Shown here: in pieces, positions 29,968 through 55,605 of the stretch
How positions within the stretch are numbered: the first letter of the stretch is position 1
How the letters are laid out: each line of letters opens with the position of its first letter
From: Xestospongia muta
Lineage: Eukaryota; Porifera; Demospongiae; Haplosclerida; Petrosiidae
Direction of reading: 5' to 3'
Assembly (NCBI GenBank): GCA_963693285.1
Contig: OY848925.1
Span: 5,806,932-5,870,931 of the forward strand
Length of the DNA stretch: 64,000 bases
Made by a program: the position numbers and the translations under genes
Notes under the pieces: generated by a model
The model's database searches: none
Told to the model about the DNA's origin: nothing
The model's input: the letters and a program-made list of their open reading frames with translations, nothing else

Positions 29968-32549
29968 ATGAGTGATTCTAAAGCTGAGGTAAGATAACAA
30001 ATAAGATTAATGTATGTAGAGATTTTATGTGATAATGAATTCACTTAATTGTGGTTATTTGATATTCTATTAGGCAGAAGAGTTGAAAAGTAAAGGTAAT
30101 GCTGCACTCAAAGCTGGCAATGTAAACGAGGCTATATCATTCTATACTGATGCTATTGAGCTTGACCCAGAAAATCACGTGCTATATAGTAACAGATCAG
30201 CTGCTTATGCTAATAGCAAAAAATATCTTCAGGCGTTAAAAGACGCTGAAAAAACTATAGAATTGAAACCCGACTGGGTGAAAGTAAGAGTATGAGAAGG
30301 TTGGATGGCAATTAGTTTTTTTATTATAGGGATATTCTAGAGTTGGTACTGCTCTGACGTATTTGGAGCGATTTTCAGATGCAGAAGAAATGTATCGTAA
30401 AGGATTGAAATTGGATCCTAAAAATGAGTTGTTGACTAAAGGATTGGAAGAATGTCAAACTAAGAAAAGTATGAAATATCAATGGATGTATTAAGGAATG
30501 GACAGATGGATGATGGATAATGGATGTATAATTAAAGAATGGACAGATAGATGATGAATAATGATGTATAATTAAAGAATGGACAGATAGATGATGGATA
30601 ATAGATGTATAATTAAAGAATAGACAGATGGATGATGTCTTTTACAAAGAACTTTTTTATCTAGTGGATGAGCTTAATCCATTTCGATCTAAAGATGCCC
30701 TGAAACATCTTCAAGCCAATCCTAAAACTGCCGAGTACCTCAAAGACCCCAAGTTCCTTGAGGGCATTAAAGAAATTGGTAAAAATCATCAGGCCCTTCA
30801 AAAGTAAGTTTTAAAAGGGTCTGAACACTGAGAGACGCATACCTATTTCAGATATATGAAAGATTCAAGGTTCATTGAGGCACTGGGTGTGGTTTTGGGT
30901 GTTGATTTAGAAGCTGCTGCTAAAGAGGAGGGTCAGTTTATATTGTTTTTGTTGTTGTTTAGTGTTTTTGTCTCCAGGTGAAGATCCTTTAGTAAAAAAA
31001 CCTAGTCAAGAAGAGCCAGCACCACCAAAAAAGGAGGATCCTAAAACCACTCCTAAACCTACATCTGCTTCAAAACCAGAGCCAATGGAAGTACATAGTA
31101 GCGAAGAAGAGGTAGGTGTGGTTATCCTATTGTGTTTGGTATCTTTGTCGTTGTACGTTAGGCCTTGAAAGAGAAAGAGAAAGGCAATGCTGCTTATAAA
31201 AACAAAGAGTTTGAGTTGGCTATTGAACACTATGATAAGGCTATCAGATTGGATCCTAATAACATTACATTTTTAACTAACAAAGCTGGTTGGTAGACAG
31301 TGAATCGTTTGTCTTGAATTTTGCATCCTCTGTTATTTTCAGCTGTTTATTTTGAACAAGGAGAGTACGAGAAATGTTTGGAGACCTGTCAACAAGCTGT
31401 AGACAAAGGGAGAGAGATCAGGGCTGATTACAAATTGATTTCTAAGTAAGAACGTTGACAGAGCAATACACTCCAATTTTCTGATATCTGACTTTCTCTC
31501 TTCCTATTCTCCCCTACTCTTCAGAGCCTTGAGTCGTATGGGTAATGTCCACTTTAAACAGAGCAACTGGAGTGACGCTATCAAATATTATGACAAGTCT
31601 TTAGCAGAGCACAGAACTCAAGATGTGGTCACTAAGAAAGCACAAGTAAGCATACAGTAATGATATTATTGTCTATATTATATGTCTACTGTATATTAGG
31701 CGCAGAAGTATTTGAAAGAAGAAGAGAGAAGAGCTTTAATTGATCCTGAAAAGAGTTTAGAAGAGAAACAAAAAGGAAATGAATTATTTCAACAAGGTAT
31801 CACATGACTATCACATGATAATCAGTTGACTGCCTATATTATAGGAAAATTTGATCAGGCAATGCAGCATTATAATGAAGCAATCAAAAAGAACCCAGAT
31901 GATGCTAAGATATTTAGTAACAGAGCGGCCTGCTATCATAAGTTAGCAGAGTGGCAGCTGGCAATAAAGGTATTGTACTGTTTATTTCAAACTCTCGATC
32001 AGTAATACATGTTATTATGTAGGACTGTGATGAATGCATCAGACTAGATCCAAATTTCAGTGAGTTTCCTTGTGCTAAGTTTCAGAATAAGTCTTGTTTC
32101 TCTCTTCAGTCAAAGGTTATATTCGAAAAGGTCAAGCCTTACTGGCTTTGAAAGAGACTGCAAAGGCAATGCAGGCATTTCAAAAAGCTCTCGAGTTGGA
32201 CCCAAACAGTCTGGATGCTCAAGATGGACTCAAAAAGTGTTACTCACAAGATGATCCTGATGCTCGTCGAAAGAGAGCCATGCAGGATCCTCAGATCCAG
32301 GAGATTATGAGAGACCCAGCGATGCAAGTTATCCTTCAACAAATGCAGGAAAATCCAGGAGCTATACATGAGTAAGATAATATAAATTTTATCACATGAT
32401 ATGCATGTGTTTGTCATGTGACTTGTTGATAGCGGTTGTTAGCTTGTCTTTTTTTACTTACTAGACATCTACAAAATCCCAACATTGCTTCTAAGATGGA
32501 GAAGCTTCTGGATGCTGGAATTATTAGTTTTAAACCAGTGTCCATGTAG
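29968..32549 (+). CDS. STIP1: STIP1/Hop, Hsp70-Hsp90 organising co-chaperone
   Basis: The first exon encodes M-S-D-S-K-A-E and a dozen further short exons join in frame. TPR1 (30075-30470: [22 protein letters not shown]), DP1 (about 30665-30930: L-N-P-F...[11 protein letters not shown]), a Pro/Lys linker, TPR2A (31165-31650), TPR2B (31700-32260: [17 protein letters not shown]) and DP2 (32280-32549: [13 protein letters not shown]). This is the full domain order of Sti1/Hop, which bridges the C-terminal EEVD tails of Hsp70 and Hsp90 during client transfer in the cytosol. It ends with TAG at 32547. A minisatellite (30484-30640) fills one intron and a doubled TCACATGA motif another. Confidence 0.95.
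30484..30640. repeat. Minisatellite in STIP1 intron
   Basis: About 3.5 copies of a 45-50 bp unit (atgtataattaaagaatgg plus acagatagatgatggataat). Confidence 0.8.
31800..31819. repeat. Doubled TCACATGA motif
   Basis: tcacatgactatcacatgat in a STIP1 intron; same doublet as at 5811 and 8937. Confidence 0.6.
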
Positions 32550-32750
32550 GGCAACGATAACAGGGACACTGATACGGCTGCTACTGTTGTAGTCTATCTA
32601 TTATTGGTTTATTTTTACTAATTACATTCAGCTGTTTCTCTTAAAATTATTACAATGAAGATTTGTTACTGTATTGGGTGTGGTTTCAATTGGCCACACC
32701 CAGTAGCAATAAACATGATTAATTGATTATACAATCAAAATGATTACATT

Positions 32751-33559
32751 TTAGTTTGTGAAGATAAGTTCATCCGGTGTTAAAGCTGTCAATTGAAACC
32801 CTTTCACTTCAGGTCGTCCTGTTGGTAAAATAAAATGTTATAATTACATTATCCAGGTAAAAATCACCTTCCATTTCGTGAAGCTGAGCTACTTTAGGTT
32901 TTAATCCATCTCGAAGTGTATTGATCTCTTTGTCAATAGTTTTCCGATCTACATAGGAACATTATATATATACTAAAATATGTGTTCTATATATTATAAA
33001 GTTTGAATTTAGAATGTGAACATTTCAAATAATTTACTGTAACTATAAAATGTCCATATAAATTGAATTAAAACAATAAATATTTAATGATTAATTACAA
33101 GGGGCATACTCAAACTTCATTGCGTACCTGTTTCTAACATAGCTAGACATTCTTGAGTGTCCATTTTTATGAATGTATTACCAAAACAAACCCACGTCTT
33201 ATGACCTACAGAATGAGACATATCATGTGATTTTTAAACTCAGTGCCCTCCAGTAAGTGGAAGAAGGGATGGTTAGGCTAAATGTCACAGGATTGATTTT
33301 GTGATCTTACGTTATGTACACAGTCATACTAGTTTTTGAAACATCTTTAAATTGTTCTTGTATTCTTCGAGTGGCTTCCTGGCACTTGTTTCGTTTGGCA
33401 TCAAGGTCAACAATCTAGATAAAATATTAAATAATATTTCTCCAATATTTCTACGATTACTTCATGTCTGTCAGTTAAAATATCTTCAGCTAATCTGTCA
33501 ATTGCTGATAAATCCTTTATTAGTTGTTCAGTTGATGTTGGGTCCTTTCCTGCTGCCAT
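32751..33559 (-). CDS. PDRG1: PDRG1, prefoldin-like subunit
   Basis: Five short exons on the minus strand, starting at 33559 (M-A-A-G-K-D-P-T-S-T-E-Q). In order: R-L-A-E-D-I-L-T-D, I-V-D-L-D-A-K-R-N-K, the beta-hairpin region W-V-C-F-G-N-T-F-I-K-M (about 33200), I-D-K-E-I-N-T-L-R, and the end G-R-P-E-V-K-G-F-Q-L-T then P-D-E-L-I-F-T-N and stop at 32751. This is the PDRG1 pattern (N-terminal helix, small strands, C-terminal helix). PDRG1 is a subunit of the R2TP/prefoldin-like complex that works with Hsp90 in assembling large complexes, an apt neighbour of STIP1, though no functional link is shown. It is divergent from MARK. Confidence 0.88.
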
Positions 33560-34002
33560 GTGCTAATGGACAATCCTCTTATAGAGTGTGGTTAGCAATG
33601 GCATCCTAACAATGCGATTTGGGGGCGTGGTTGTTTGCGTGACGTCATTGAAGTTGTGATTTTATGTGAGGGAGAGCCACAGAACATGGCGAGAGACACC
33701 AACGAATAGTAAGTGTCTAGTCTGAAAGACCATCCAATAATAGACCACAATCTAACCATTTGAGTCGTTGTACTTTTGAAAGATCGATATTACAGGGATT
33801 TACAAGCTAGCCTTGAGAGAATATCGAGGAAATACTTCGTTTCAGATCGTGTACGGAGAGAGTGATACAAGTTATTAGTGTTGTTAGTGAAGACTCGTGT
33901 CACTGCAGTATACACCTGTCTTATAACTAGTTCTGTAGTTCCAATAGTGAGACAACTGGAACTTTATTTGAAAAAAATCCTCCCAATTTATTTTGTCCAG
34001 AC
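33560..34002. promoter_or_regulatory. Bidirectional PDRG1/MARK promoter and MARK 5' UTR
   Basis: Contains a GC box gggggcgtgg (33621-33630) and the palindromic CRE TGACGTCA (33640-33647). Downstream, the ATG at 33686 opens a 7-codon frame to TAG at the likely donor tagtaag (33708), and an exon-like piece begins near 33797. These look like non-coding 5' exons with a short uORF. Confidence 0.6.
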
Positions 34003-43043
<9,041 letters not shown>

Positions 43044-43129
43044 GATAACATGTTTTCAAAACCTGTTTGTTTGTGAGATGTCCATCTTTTTGCAAGTTTT
43101 CAGTAATTTGGATTTTTTCCAAAACCCAA

Positions 43130-43162
<33 letters not shown>

Positions 43163-43907
43163 CAACTAATTAATTAAACAGAGGTAGCTCTAATTATGTG
43201 TAGCATTATGTAATATGTGTTATTAGGTTATCACACAAAGACATATTGTGTATATTGTCATAACAAGTATTATTAATTGTCTACTATATCTTTAAAAAAA
43301 TTGTGTATCAATATTTAATTAATACAACTTTATTTCAATTTGGGCTCATAAATATTTTTTCATGTTTTGTGTGTGTATCTAATACTATCTTACTATCTAT
43401 ATGTATAATACTATAACAAATAACGGACAAAGATCTTCCTTTAATCTACTGTATTTAGAAATCGAATTAAAGAGAAACAAAACAGAGAAGTGGCATTAGC
43501 CTACCAGTAGTTTTTAGTAAGCAGATAAACTGTACGTCAGTTGCTGACTGACTACTGGTACATATCGAGCAAACTTGTTTACAAGTTAAAGATAATTATT
43601 GTGTTAATTGACTTGTACATTACAATAATTATTGTAAGCTATTCAAGTAGTGTTTTTTTTTACTTTTTGGTTCAGATCAACAATAGATTTATGAGAGAGA
43701 ACTATACCAAACACACAAATTAGTATTAAAATTTGTCACAAAGAAAATGTTGAAATAGAATATATATTGCCCACAAAACACACCTACGTTTATTATATGA
43801 AAATTAAAGGGTTAATTTCATAGTAATGATATTAGGCAGTTTCATTTACAAATGCCTTTTAGATTGGGAATGTGGCAGTCTGGGGATGAGACTAGACTAG
43901 ACATTAG
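43044..43907. other. Intergenic between MARK and RING/B-box gene
   Basis: AT-rich, with an att trinucleotide run at 43131-43161. The two genes converge here; presumably their 3' UTRs. No gene seen. Confidence 0.5.
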
Positions 43908-45321
43908 CTATACAACTAAATCAGTCAAAAAGTCTTTACCTAACAGTTTATCACAAGTAACACTAAATGGACTCCCAATAGCATCAACCCCACCTATCTT
44001 TACAGCAACAGTGATCACTTGATTGCTAGTGAACAACCCGGAGAAACGAATAGAACCAGCAGAAATGTAAAAGGTTACTTCCCAGGAATTTTCTCCAGAG
44101 GATATCACTTTGATCTCCTCAGGATCACAGGGTTTCCCGTTAGGTAATGTCACAGTAACTTGTATGTTAGGATCCTGACAGACTAAGGGTTGTCCATATG
44201 ATATAGTGAAGGTATTGACGCCGACTTTAGCTTTTTTTAACCCTTTCACAAATATGCTGTTTTTATCGATAATATCTGTTTTAAGAGGGTCAGGATTTTG
44301 ACAAAATGACAATTGTAGGGGAGGTATTTCCGACAAATGTCCCTGAAAATCAGTCACTGACCTTAGTTGTTTCGTCACTTCATTCGTCTGACAGAGTATT
44401 CTGTTGGGATCAGTACCATTGTTAGGGTTCGTAGAGTGGAGATTTTTAGCAGCTATTAATGTTGTGGTGATATCTGCCAATGATTGTTCTAACGTTTGAA
44501 CATCGGCATCTCGTTGTTTTATTTGATTAGATCGTAACTTGTCCAGTTTTGTTATTAACAAGTCCTGTTGTTCTTTAACTTGTACTAATTTTTCTTGATA
44601 ATAACTTATTTTAGCACAAATTTTACTGATGTTCTGATCAAAAAAACTACTCATTTCCTCTTTGCATGTATTAACAGAGATATCATCAGTCGCTCGAGCA
44701 TTTGATATTTGAGATAAACATGTTTCTACTTCAATTTCTTTTGTTTCAACTTCTGCTATCAGACGTTTCATCTCTGACAGTAAATAAACACTTGCTTTGT
44801 CAGCTTTCATTATAGTGTGACCCTTATGAGACTCAGTTTGAGTGCATAAGTGACATAGAACCAGTTCACATGGTTTGCAATAAAACACTCTTTCCTCTTT
44901 GTGCTCAGTACAGAGTAATGAAAGATGTTCTACTGATTTTGAAACTTCGGGTGCCAGTACACTGTCCTCGTTGTTTGTAGTAGCGGCATCTTCACTCTCA
45001 CTGTCATGGTGGCGACTTAAAATGTCGGTTAGATTTAACAGTGTGAAGTTAGTGCTAAGACGATTCACATCACCTTCAAACAGTGTGTGTTCACTTCGAC
45101 ATTGTGGACAAACTATTACGTCTAAGAAAAGAGTATCATATTATTATACTAAATACTTAATTCGTTATACCTTTAATGGGAGATTGAAAAACGATTGTTT
45201 GAAGGCATCCAGTACAGAAGGAGTGCTGACACGGTAACACTTTGGGTTTATCAAACATTTGTAGACACACAGCACAAGTGAGTTCCTCGTGAATATACTT
45301 CACAAGAGATTGACCAGCCAT
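43908..45321 (-). CDS. RING-B-box-coiled coil-filamin (TRIM-type) E3 ligase
   Basis: Two exons. The first (45321 to about 45171) gives M-A-G-Q-S-L-V-K-Y-I and the start of a RING (C-A-V-C-L...V-L-P-C-Q-H-S-F-C). The second (45121-43908) ends the RING with C-P-Q-C, then a B-box2 (C-T-E-H-K-E-E-R-V-F-Y-C-K-P-C...C-H-L-C...H-K-G-H), a coiled coil (about residues 140-270) and a filamin/Ig-like repeat ending G-V-D-A-I-G-S-P-F-S-V. About 455 residues. The layout is like TRIM2/3/45/71 without NHL repeats. It is a predicted ubiquitin ligase; the substrate is unknown. First of three RING/B-box genes in a row on this strand. Confidence 0.85.
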
Positions 45322-46021
45322 GTTAGTCTTTAGTGAAAGTAATGTTAACCCTTTACTGTCGAGTGTCGGACTAATCTCGAGTAGCCACTCCTATACCCAG
45401 CCTTTGCACGTAGAGTAATGAAACCATTTATGAAGAGGCTAAGTTATCAGCAGTAGCTATGTACAAATATAAATAAGACACAGAGGAGACTAACAATATT
45501 AATATAATTAGATATTTAATACTTTTATATAATAAATCTCTCTAGCTATTAGTTCAATAAATATTCTATATATGTATACACATTATATAACATGTCAGTA
45601 ACCTGCAAAAAGTTGTACCATAATTCTACCTTTATAATTAAAGTAGACATGCAATGTCAGCAACCAAAATCCAGTTTGTTAAAAGACAGTAGTTACACCA
45701 TGAGTCATATATATAGCTACTATTAAAATTTGTAAACTAGCAGTAAATTCATACTTTTTCTTAATTTGTAATGCCAATTTTGAAATTTAAGACATGTGGT
45801 CAGTAATCACAGTCCCAGTTACCCCAGAAACCAGACAATGCTTTTAAAATGGCAATTGTCAAAATTTATACACACACACAGTAATTTTAAAATTCATAAT
45901 TTATAAAATAGATCACAATAAACAGTGTACAATTCCAATGTTAGTAAAACAACTAAAAGTAGTATTTAATAACCTGTGTTTAATAGATACAATTAATAAT
46001 AATTAATTAATTAATCAATTA
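45322..46021. other. Intergenic
   Basis: AT-rich, no coding signal. It carries the promoter of the gene at 43908-45321 and the 3' UTR of the next. Confidence 0.45.
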
Positions 46022-48550
46022 TCAGCATGCCATTGTCTGTGCCTGTGAAGTACTACTATCGTTGATAGGGTGCTCCAGCACAATTGGTGTACCATCATTA
46101 TCGGCAGTTACTCCATCAACAGTTACAGTGATTGAGACTTTAGAATCTTCAGTATGAAATAATACATACCAGGTGAGGTTTCCAACTTTTCTAATGTGTG
46201 TCACGCACTCGGATTGATTTCCAGTAATTGTTATTATTGGCTGAGGAACAGACTTGACAGGTATAAAATTGATAACACTGACATGAAAGAAATTGTTTCC
46301 CACACTAAGCGATGGAGGACTAGTTGGAAATGTGACAAGAATTGAATCAGAGGGAAGTCGGGTAACCATTTCGATATTAGCAGAACTATCTGACACTGTT
46401 AGCCATGCCTTTGTTGGAGGTTTGTCTTCCTTATTTATGCACTCCACTAGTTTTTTGAACATTGCTTCTGGAGCGGTAGCTGATGGGGCATTTTCTTTAG
46501 CATCGATGAAGCGTTTAGCATTTTCATAAGCTTCATTGAGTCCTCTTTCTTCTTTTTGCAACTGTTCTTTTTTTTCTTGGATTATATCTTTCCATTTATT
46601 GGAGAGTTTTCCTGTACTCATCTTCAAGTCCTCAATATAAAGAGTCACTGCTTTATCAGTAGAATCAAGATCTCTCTGGTGTTCTTTTAATTGTTTGCTT
46701 TTATTTTCTCCCTCCTTCACCAAACCGTTCAACGAGTGTAAATCATGACGTTTTTCTTTTTTTATAATAGCTTGCTCTTCAATTGAATCTCTTTGGGAGT
46801 TGTGATCAACATCGTCAAAACATTCACCACAGCCAATCTTGTTGCAATCTTCACAATAAAGCTTGAGCAACTCACCATGTTTAGGACACTTTAGCAAAAC
46901 AGATGCTGGTACTCGACCAGAACTTTTAATTTCCTCAATATACGTAACTTTGTGACTTTTGGTTGCCCTCATTCTCCCATGGCTCTCCACGCAATTTTTA
47001 CAAAGATTTTCACAATTTTCACACCAAGCAACTGGAGGACTAGTGCAGTTGTCACTGCTACATCCTTTACTTGTACCGGCAGCTATAGGAGTCTCCTCAA
47101 TTGATAGTAATTCAATAAAGGCAGAAAGGTGATGAGCTGGAGATAGTCCTTGTATACCTTCTTTAGGAAGTACTTCAACTTTTCGACACATAGGACACTC
47201 TATCTTGCCTAAATTATCAAAGTGTTAAGATAACTCAAGTCATATACTTATGAACAAACCTGAATGTATTCCTTTAACAGAAGAAAGACAATGCAAACAA
47301 AAAGAATGATGACAGGATAAGACTTTTGGATCTTTAAAGATCTCTTTGCAAATTGGACATGTGACACATTCTTTCATTCTGATAGAATGGGTACTTGGTT
47401 CTGTGAAAAAATAACAGCAATAGAGTAAACATTTTAGTCAACAACACACACAGTAAAATTACTTGAAGTTTTCTGTTTTTGTTCTGTGTGTAGGACCACA
47501 TCAATTCCTACCATTTTTAGGTGCTTAGAGTTGTCAAGATCTCGCATTACAGACTCCAAAATATCAGGAAAGAGGCAATAAGATATTTTTATGCAGTTTT
47601 CTTCGATTGAATTAAACAATAATGCGTTTGAACATGAGAAGAAGCTGCTAAGAATTTCCACAAAAACATTATAACTACGTTGATACCAAGACTCTTCAAG
47701 TGTGAATTCAAGAATAGGAAGACCAATTGGAGCAAAAGGCTTTGGAAGTCCAGGTTTATTCAAAATTGCTTTCAGTAGCTCATCCATTTTTACAGCTTTT
47801 GCAAAACTCTGAAATGTAGAATAGTAATCTTCAATCTCTTTCTTTGCTTCATCATTGCCGTGTTTTTCAGCATATGTCTTAAGTAAGCTGAAATTCAAAA
47901 ACCCACAAAATTTGTGTTGCAAAATGAAATTAAAAAACTCTTCAACTGTTTTGACTTTCTTCAATGGAGGCAAATAGCATGCTTGAACTATGTCAGATGC
48001 ACGAGAGAGCTTTGATTCTAGCGGAGTCTTGAGATCTTCAACATTAACACCTCGCATTGCTGTTTTCATAGTCGCAACAAGGCAGTCAAACTTGCTGCAC
48101 AAACCATCAATCTGAAAAAACATATCTGTTTTTGAGTGAAGTTCAGCTTCAAGCTCAGCAATGACTGAATCAAAAGAAAATTAAATTGTAAATCATGCAG
48201 ATGAACTTACCAATATTGGGATGAGGTTGGTCTGCTATAGGTTTAACGTCGTTGTAGTATTTTCTTATGTTTTCGACTATTCCACACAGCATGCATTCCT
48301 CTTTTAATACATCTAAAATCATCTCAAAGCAAGAAGGATCGGCGACAACCTTTGCTTCTAAACATTTTAGTAAAGTATTAGCTGCATAGATCCCTTTTTC
48401 TTCTTGGATTTGATTTCTGACCACCTGATCAATCAGATATCTGGAACAACAAAGATTAGCTAAGACAAGACAGGACTGATGATTAACTGCCAATGCTCTA
48501 CTAATATCACTGAAGTACTTTTGAAATAGTTTACCCTCTACTGTAGCCAT
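46022..48550 (-). CDS. CARD-like - helical domain - RING - B-box fusion protein
   Basis: Exons join in frame across three introns. Exon 1 (48550-48211) is an all-helical CARD-like domain ([11 protein letters not shown]...[11 protein letters not shown]). Exon 2 (about 48166-47449) starts V-I-A-E-L-E and holds a helical domain of about 225 residues with the same plan as that at 12824-13500. Exon 3 (about 47400-47270) runs [18 protein letters not shown] into a RING (V-L-S-C-H-H-S-F-C). The last exon completes it (C-P-M-C-R-K) and adds two B-boxes ([20 protein letters not shown]...C-G-E-C-F), a coiled coil and a diverged filamin/Ig-like end. About 790 residues. Phases match at each join, which argues for one gene; a separate RING gene starting at the internal Met is the alternative. 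Confidence 0.75.
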
Positions 48551-48770
48551 TTAGGATATGTATGATCCACCTACTATTTGATCACATGACCTTGTTAACC
48601 TTGTTTATACAAAAGTTATAACAGTGAAATCGAAAATATCAAGCATTAACAAAAGTCTATTATTGCTGTGTGTGTTATATAATTAACTTATTATAATCAC
48701 ACTAAATAATTCATTACGAAAATGTGAGGTTTCTGTGGTACATCCTCTATAGAAAAATAAGCAAACCAGT
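48551..48770. other. Short intergenic spacer
   Basis: 5' flank of the CARD-RING gene with atcacatgacc at 48581-48591, then the 3' UTR of the next gene. Confidence 0.45.
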
Positions 48771-50339
48771 CTATTCGAGAGAGACAACAATCTGTAAATC
48801 ATATGAGCCTTCAGCTCCCCAGCGATAGTTATTTTGTCGGTTGGTCTTATCCCACTTGATTTTGACCCAATTATTGGATGCTCCAACTTCTTCAGCCCAA
48901 CCCATGACTGTCCCACAAGCCTCAGGGCCACCATCTTGGTCTCCCCATTTCCAGTCGTTACCACGTCGAACTCTCATGTTTCTTGACAACTTTGCAGCCC
49001 ACTCACGAACAAAAGGACTCTTAGCAGCATCAATACCATCAACAGAAACTGAGAATATATAAATACCATCAGTAGTTATGTTATAAGTCACCTTCCAGCT
49101 GTATTTATCTTCTTTCTTTGTTTCAATGTTTTGGAGGCGTTTTCCGTCATTATCTGTTACAGAGACAACTAGATTACTGTGGGTGGAATCAATGTCCGAA
49201 TTTAAACGCACAACAAATTCATTGGAACCTCTTATCGGTTGTCCAAGATTTTCAACTATGATATCACCACGACTAATTCCACCGCAAATTTTGGCCTTGA
49301 AAGGATCATCGTTTTCATCAGGCATGAAAGCCCATTGACTAGGTTGAATGGAATTAGGATCCCAATTTTCCGCCTGAAGATCTTCAAGACGTTTGCATGT
49401 CTGCTTGCTCATCATAGCGATATCTACCGGAATACCTTTCCCTAAAAGTTGATCAGCAAATAGTTTAGCACTCTCGAGTTTAGCTTTAGAAGTTTCCAAA
49501 ATCTCTTTATGGTGGCCAAGTTGTTTGCTTCTTTCACCTTGTGCCTCCTTCAAGGTTTGTAGGAGGTGTTCTTCTTGTGCTGAAAGTCTTTGATGATACT
49601 CTTCAAAATAGTAACGTACTTGTCGTTCAGACTGACGAAAGTTTTTATTACTATCATCTTCCACCTTATCTAAATATTTCAAGTGGTCATCAAACTCGAC
49701 AGATTTTCGTTCAACTTCACGGAGAAGTCCACGCATCTTTTCTTCTAACCCAGGCCGGACATTCTTAATGAAATCGTAATTGTGTGGTTTATGAGTCACA
49801 ATAGTACAATCCCTACAAATGACCTCCTCACAATCCTTGCAGTATAGCCTCAGTTCCTCATCCTCGTGATCAACACAGAAACGCTTGTATTCTAACTTAC
49901 GGACATCATTCTTGATATCAGCTAATGAAATGATACGATGAGTTCGTGTTGCTTTGAGCTTCAAATGCTGATCACGACATGACACACAGAGATAACATTC
50001 GCAATCAATACAACGAGCAACTCCCGGGTCAGAATCTAAACCATTCTCGCATTTTAATCGTTGAGTTTCCAGCTCTGCGTCGTAGAGATCTCGTGCCTCG
50101 AGGATGTTACTTAGGGTAAAATTGGCTCTGAAGCCTTTTGCTCCATTATCGGGTCTAGGATGAGGAGCGTTACAAAGGGGACAAATAACATTGCCTTTTG
50201 GCTGAACTCGAGCTATTACTTGATCTAGACATGCCTCACAGAAAGAATGGAGACAGGGTAAAACTCTGGGGCTCTTTAAAAGGTCATGGCATATGGGACA
50301 TTTAAGTTCTGCATCTACAACGTCCTGCAATGTAGCCAT
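48771..50339 (-). CDS. RING - B-boxes - coiled coil - filamin - MIB/HERC2 protein
   Basis: Single exon, 522 residues. RING at about 14-60 (C-P-I-C-H-D-L...C-L-H-S-F-C...C-P-L-C); B-box1 at about 98-140 (C-E-N-G...C-I-D-C...C-V-S-C); B-box2 at about 157-200 (C-V-D-H...C-K-D-C...C-R-D-C...H); coiled coil 200-320; filamin repeat about 340-450 (W-K-V-T-Y-N, G-I-D-A-A-K-S-P-F). A C-terminal MIB/HERC2 domain follows at 452-522 (R-V-R-R-G-N-D-W-K-W-G-D-Q-D-G-G...N-N-Y-R-W-G). MIB/HERC2 domains bind short peptides in mindbomb (Notch ligand tails) and HERC2. The order is unusual for a TRIM-type ligase. All zinc ligands look intact. Substrate unknown. Confidence 0.88.
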   Translation of the reverse strand: MATLQDVVDAELKCPICHDLLKSPRVLPCLHSFCEACLDQVIARVQPKGNVICPLCNAPHPRPDNGAKGFRANFTLSNILEARDLYDAELETQRLKCENGLDSDPGVARCIDCECYLCVSCRDQHLKLKATRTHRIISLADIKNDVRKLEYKRFCVDHEDEELRLYCKDCEEVICRDCTIVTHKPHNYDFIKNVRPGLEEKMRGLLREVERKSVEFDDHLKYLDKVEDDSNKNFRQSERQVRYYFEEYHQRLSAQEEHLLQTLKEAQGERSKQLGHHKEILETSKAKLESAKLFADQLLGKGIPVDIAMMSKQTCKRLEDLQAENWDPNSIQPSQWAFMPDENDDPFKAKICGGISRGDIIVENLGQPIRGSNEFVVRLNSDIDSTHSNLVVSVTDNDGKRLQNIETKKEDKYSWKVTYNITTDGIYIFSVSVDGIDAAKSPFVREWAAKLSRNMRVRRGNDWKWGDQDGGPEACGTVMGWAEEVGASNNWVKIKWDKTNRQNNYRWGAEGSYDLQIVVSLE

Positions 50340-50460
50340 TTAGGGAGAAATGGGTGGGGATTTCCCCATCACTATCCTTATTAAATTATTAATAATTATT
50401 AATAATAATAAAACTTAAAAGAATATTAACTATTAAAATTTCATAGAAGTCACATAACAT

Positions 50461-55605
<5,145 letters not shown>

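Noticed and set aside
48841..49768. Plus-strand frames opposite the RING-MIB/HERC2 gene
   Set aside because: Antisense shadows; the minus strand has an intact 522-residue multi-domain protein.
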